This document shows positions 7,034-9,544 of a stretch of DNA of 9,544 nucleotides, in pieces. Source of the DNA: Fidelibacterota bacterium. GTDB lineage: Bacteria; Fidelibacterota; Marinisomatia; SCGC-AAA003-L08; GCA-002704045. The position numbers were made by a program, and so were the translations under genes. The stretch is taken from NCBI GenBank assembly GCA_002704045.1, contig PAFF01000017.1, forward strand, positions 1-9,544, given 5' to 3'. Position 1 is the first letter of the stretch. Every line of letters starts with the position of its first letter. The notes under the pieces were generated by a model, which saw only the letters and a list, made by a program, of their open reading frames with translations, did no database searches and had not been told where the DNA came from.

Positions 7034-7804
7034 TTATTTTGCAGACCAGCTTTTTCTTTTATCTTCTATAAAACCATGATCTCCAGATTCAAAACTAAAG
7101 AATAAGAAACGTCTTTCCTTATAATCATTAGGTACTGGACTTTTAACTTTAAAAAAAACTTCTTCAGGATCGTCATAATTTATTTGTAGTTGATATGGCT
7201 CATCAGTCAATGGACAATTCAACAAATTACTTGTCAATTTATATTTTTTGCTTAAATAATCAGTAAAATTTTCTGAATAATTTGTTTCACTAAAATTGAT
7301 TATTTCATTAAACAGTGAATCTTGTTTGATATTTTCTATATCATTTGTATTGACATAAATTGTATCAAAAGAATTTAATTCAGGATTGGTCATTTTAACT
7401 GTGTAAATAGTATCGATTATATTTTTTTTTCTTTTAACCCCTATGCTAAATGTCGTATCTGCCCTATTAAGAAAACCTTTACTAATATTTACCTTATATG
7501 GTTTATCTCCATAAAAAATATTTTGTTCTCCAAAGAATAATGAATCAGCTATTGTTGAATCTATTGCTGCATCAACTATGAAAAATAATTCTTTACCATC
7601 TGTAGTGTAAGAACCAGTTATTTCTTTATAAAATTCTTCAGCATTAGATATAATTTCCATTCTATTACGACTATCTTTTTTATACTTTTCCTCCTCTGCC
7701 CATATATTCAAAGGAATGTAAATGATAACTAACATTATTAAAAAAGAAAATATAATTCCCCAGTCTAAAATGCCTACTCTTTTATCAATACTTTTTTGAT
7801 CCAT
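7034..7804 (-). CDS. Single-pass membrane protein with pseudopilin-like segment, function unknown
   Basis: The family is not recognised by name. The 256-residue protein has a short basic N-terminus, one membrane helix (about 15-35, WGIIFSFLIMLVIIYIPLNIW), then a charged helix (about 37-62) ending AEEFYKEITGSYTTDG. That helix-to-GxYT transition resembles GspG-type pseudopilins (AxxxYxxxxGxYP), but no G/A-F-T-x-x-E prepilin peptidase site precedes the membrane helix. The remainder, about 190 residues, is beta-rich and probably periplasmic, with a late NCPLTDEPYQL element (196-206). The ATG at 7802-7804 lies 10 bases after the dnaJ stop, with AAAGGA 6 bases upstream. It is followed after 1 base by the PilM-like gene. 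The context suggests an inner-membrane partner of the PilM/PilN-like pair. The gene is certain, its role is not. Confidence 0.8.
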   Translation of the reverse strand: MDQKSIDKRVGILDWGIIFSFLIMLVIIYIPLNIWAEEEKYKKDSRNRMEIISNAEEFYKEITGSYTTDGKELFFIVDAAIDSTIADSLFFGEQNIFYGDKPYKVNISKGFLNRADTTFSIGVKRKKNIIDTIYTVKMTNPELNSFDTIYVNTNDIENIKQDSLFNEIINFSETNYSENFTDYLSKKYKLTSNLLNCPLTDEPYQLQINYDDPEEVFFKVKSPVPNDYKERRFLFFSFESGDHGFIEDKRKSWSAK

Positions 7805-7814
7805 GCAAAATCCT

Positions 7815-8921
7815 TTATCTAAATTTTTTAAATTCAGGTTCTATATAAATTTCTTGTTTGAGTTCTTCTATAATTTGTTTTACCTTGCTATTAAAGTTTT
7901 TTGGTATGTTGATATTAATACGCACCAAAAAATCTCCTACGCGATGACTATTTAATTCAGGTAAACCTTTATTCCTAACTCTCAAAAGCTGACCACCCTT
8001 TATGCCTTTGGGAATCTTCAATTTTATTTTTCCAGAAAGTGTTGGAACCTCGATTTTACCACCGAAAACAGCTGTTGAATAATCTATATATGCATCAATA
8101 ATAATATCATTTTCATCTCTTAAATATAAGGGATGATCAACCTCATCAAATATTACAATAAGATTTCCAGAAGGGCTACCCATTTCACCAGCATTACCAG
8201 CTCCCCTTTTGGTTAAATAACTTCCTGTTACAACACCTGGTGGTATTTCAATTTCAATTGAAGAATGTTTACGTACCCGTCCATCTCCCTTACAGTTTTT
8301 ACAAGGGTTACTAATAACTTGCCCCTTACCGTTACAGTTATAGCAAGGCTGAACATTAACCACTTGCCCCAGAAAGGATTGTTGAACTTTTCTAACTTCA
8401 CCAGTTCCATTACAGACTGAACACTGATTTAAGCCATATCCTTTAGCACATCCATTGCCATTACAATCATCACACAAAATATATTTCTGAACTCTTACAG
8501 TTTTAACTTTACCTGAAAATATATCTTCTAATGTAACGGGTAAAGTTAACTTAAGGTCAGTTCCTCGACTTCTTCTTTGACTACTACTTGAATTAAAAAA
8601 GTCACCAAATCCTCCACCACCGCCCATATTTTCAAAAATATCACCAAAATTGCTAAAAATATCGTTTAAATCTGTGAAACCAGGATGCCCTGCTCCGTTA
8701 CCCTTAATTCCAGCATGTCCAAATTGATCATATCTTGAGCGTTTATCATCATTGCTCAGTACATCATACGCTTCAGCTGCTTCTTTGAACTTCTTTTCAG
8801 CTAATTCATTACCTTGATTTTTATCGGGGTGATATTTAAATGCCATTTTCCTGTATGCATTTTTAATTTCTTTAGGAGAAGAACCTTTCTGAACACCTAG
8901 TATTTCGTAATAATCTCTCAT
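7815..8921 (-). CDS. dnaJ: Chaperone protein DnaJ (Hsp40)
   Basis: DnaJ delivers unfolded substrates to DnaK and stimulates its ATPase. All domains of a type I DnaJ are present in 368 residues. The J domain spans about 1-68 with HPD at 31-33. The Gly/Phe-rich linker spans about 69-119. The zinc-binding region has four CxxCxGxG-type repeats: CDDCNGNG (150), CSVCNGTG (167), CYNCNGKG (193) and CKNCKGDG (207). The C-terminal substrate-binding and dimerisation domains run from about 220 to the end, including DHPLYLRDENDI and RVGDFLVRI. The ATG at 8919-8921 overlaps the grpE stop (ATGA) and has no Shine-Dalgarno of its own, so translation is probably coupled to grpE. dnaK is not in the window. Confidence 0.98.
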   Translation of the reverse strand: MRDYYEILGVQKGSSPKEIKNAYRKMAFKYHPDKNQGNELAEKKFKEAAEAYDVLSNDDKRSRYDQFGHAGIKGNGAGHPGFTDLNDIFSNFGDIFENMGGGGGFGDFFNSSSSQRRSRGTDLKLTLPVTLEDIFSGKVKTVRVQKYILCDDCNGNGCAKGYGLNQCSVCNGTGEVRKVQQSFLGQVVNVQPCYNCNGKGQVISNPCKNCKGDGRVRKHSSIEIEIPPGVVTGSYLTKRGAGNAGEMGSPSGNLIVIFDEVDHPLYLRDENDIIIDAYIDYSTAVFGGKIEVPTLSGKIKLKIPKGIKGGQLLRVRNKGLPELNSHRVGDFLVRININIPKNFNSKVKQIIEELKQEIYIEPEFKKFR

Positions 8922-9448
8922 TTGTTTTTAACAACAACTACCTTTGAATGTCTGATTACATTATCGTTGAATTTATACCCTTTCAAATACTCATTTAATA
9001 TTATACCATTTTCTTTTTTACTATCTTCTTGACTAGATATTGCTTCATGAATTTCTGGGTCAAATTTCTTATCTAAAGAATTAAAAGATTTAACTCCATT
9101 ATCAATTAATATTTTAATAATTTTTTCATGAATTAATTCAATGCCTTTAACTAAACTTTTAGATTCTGCGTTTTCAGGTAATGACTCTAAAGTCCTATCA
9201 AAATCGTCAACAACCGTAATAATCTCTTTTGAAAAATCAATAACAGCTCTATCAGCAATTTTTGCTTTTTCTTTTATTGTTCTTCGTTTGTAATTATCAA
9301 ATTCCGCAAGTAATCTTTTATACTTATCAATCTGTAATTCTTGCTTTTCAATTTCTGAACTGATTTGTTTTTTTAAATCCTCAACAGTTTTCTTGCTTGA
9401 AATTGTTTTCTTTTGACCTTTGGAACTTTTATTACTTTTTTTTACCAT
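8918..9448 (-). CDS. grpE: Nucleotide exchange factor GrpE
   Basis: GrpE releases ADP from DnaK and so completes the DnaK/DnaJ cycle. The 176-residue protein begins with a lysine/serine-rich disordered tail (1-20), followed by the long dimerising coiled-coil helix (about 21-80) with LLAEFDNYKRRTIKE (47-61). The C-terminal beta domain contains the family signature KFDPEIHEAI (128-137) and LKGYKFNDNVIRHSKVVV (155-172). The ATG at 9446-9448 has AAGGG 5 bases upstream. As the first gene of the minus-strand train, with 96 bases of upstream sequence in the window, it is the likely site of the main operon promoter. No hrcA is visible. Confidence 0.97.
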   Translation of the reverse strand: MVKKSNKSSKGQKKTISSKKTVEDLKKQISSEIEKQELQIDKYKRLLAEFDNYKRRTIKEKAKIADRAVIDFSKEIITVVDDFDRTLESLPENAESKSLVKGIELIHEKIIKILIDNGVKSFNSLDKKFDPEIHEAISSQEDSKKENGIILNEYLKGYKFNDNVIRHSKVVVVKNK

Positions 9449-9479
9449 AAAAACCCTTTTTTAAATAAAAACACATCAG

Positions 9480-9508
9480 AATTTAATTTGTTTATTCATT
9501 TTGTTCAA
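9480..9508 (-). promoter_or_regulatory. Weak candidate promoter upstream of grpE
   Basis: On the minus strand, TTGAAC (9503-9508) and TAAATT (9480-9485) are separated by 17 bases; each matches four of six sigma-70 consensus positions. The region is extremely AT-rich, so chance matches are likely. No CIRCE-type inverted repeat is present between 9449 and 9544. Confidence 0.2.
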
Positions 9509-9544
9509 AGCAATTGAAAAATATTTATAATACATATTTAGATA

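Noticed and set aside
8228..8410. Minus-strand open frame of 60 codons in a second frame
   Set aside because: It lies within the zinc-finger region of dnaJ, which is unmistakably coding in another frame.
9449..9544. CIRCE or other heat-shock operator upstream of grpE
   Set aside because: No TTAGCACTC/GAGTGCTAA inverted repeat or similar GC-containing palindrome is seen in these 96 bases; a site further upstream cannot be excluded.

Overview
The window is a strongly AT-rich bacterial segment in which every supported gene lies on the minus strand. The likely source is a marine, SAR406-type bacterium (Candidatus Marinimicrobia / Neomarinimicrobiota). This is an inference from the low GC, lysine- and asparagine-rich proteins, and the secreted protein at the left edge, whose Cys/Asp-rich motif and domain style I associate with Marinimicrobia and marine Flavobacteriia. 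The PilM/PilN-like genes argue against a flavobacterium. No marker in the window proves the taxonomy.

Read in the direction of transcription (right to left), positions 9448 to 1051 form one uninterrupted gene train of eleven genes: grpE, dnaJ, three poorly characterised genes, rsmD, coaD, a pta-like gene, an fmdB-type zinc-ribbon gene, icd and obg. Neighbours overlap by 4 to 23 bases or are separated by 1 to 10 bases, so a single polycistronic mRNA with translational coupling is the simplest reading. Three starts deserve care. icd should start at 3314 rather than further upstream. The PilN-like gene should start at 6152 rather than 6197. The pta-like gene appears to start at a TTG codon inside coaD.

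The train mixes chaperones (GrpE, DnaJ), ribosome and translation factors (RsmD, Obg), and CoA/acetyl/TCA metabolism (CoaD, Pta, Icd). Between dnaJ and rsmD sits a three-gene envelope module. It comprises a single-pass protein with a pseudopilin-like segment but no prepilin peptidase site, a degenerate PilM-like cytoplasmic protein, and a PilN-like single-pass protein whose N-terminus resembles the PilM-binding INLLP motif. This module is the best candidate here for an undescribed system, probably a divergent type IV pilus or type II secretion-like inner-membrane assembly. It rests on layout and weak motif similarity, not on clear homology.

After obg there is a 150-base gap with a good -10 box. 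It is followed by a secreted protein gene that starts at 900 and runs off the left edge. No RNA genes, CRISPR arrays, insertion sequences or convincing intrinsic terminators were seen.
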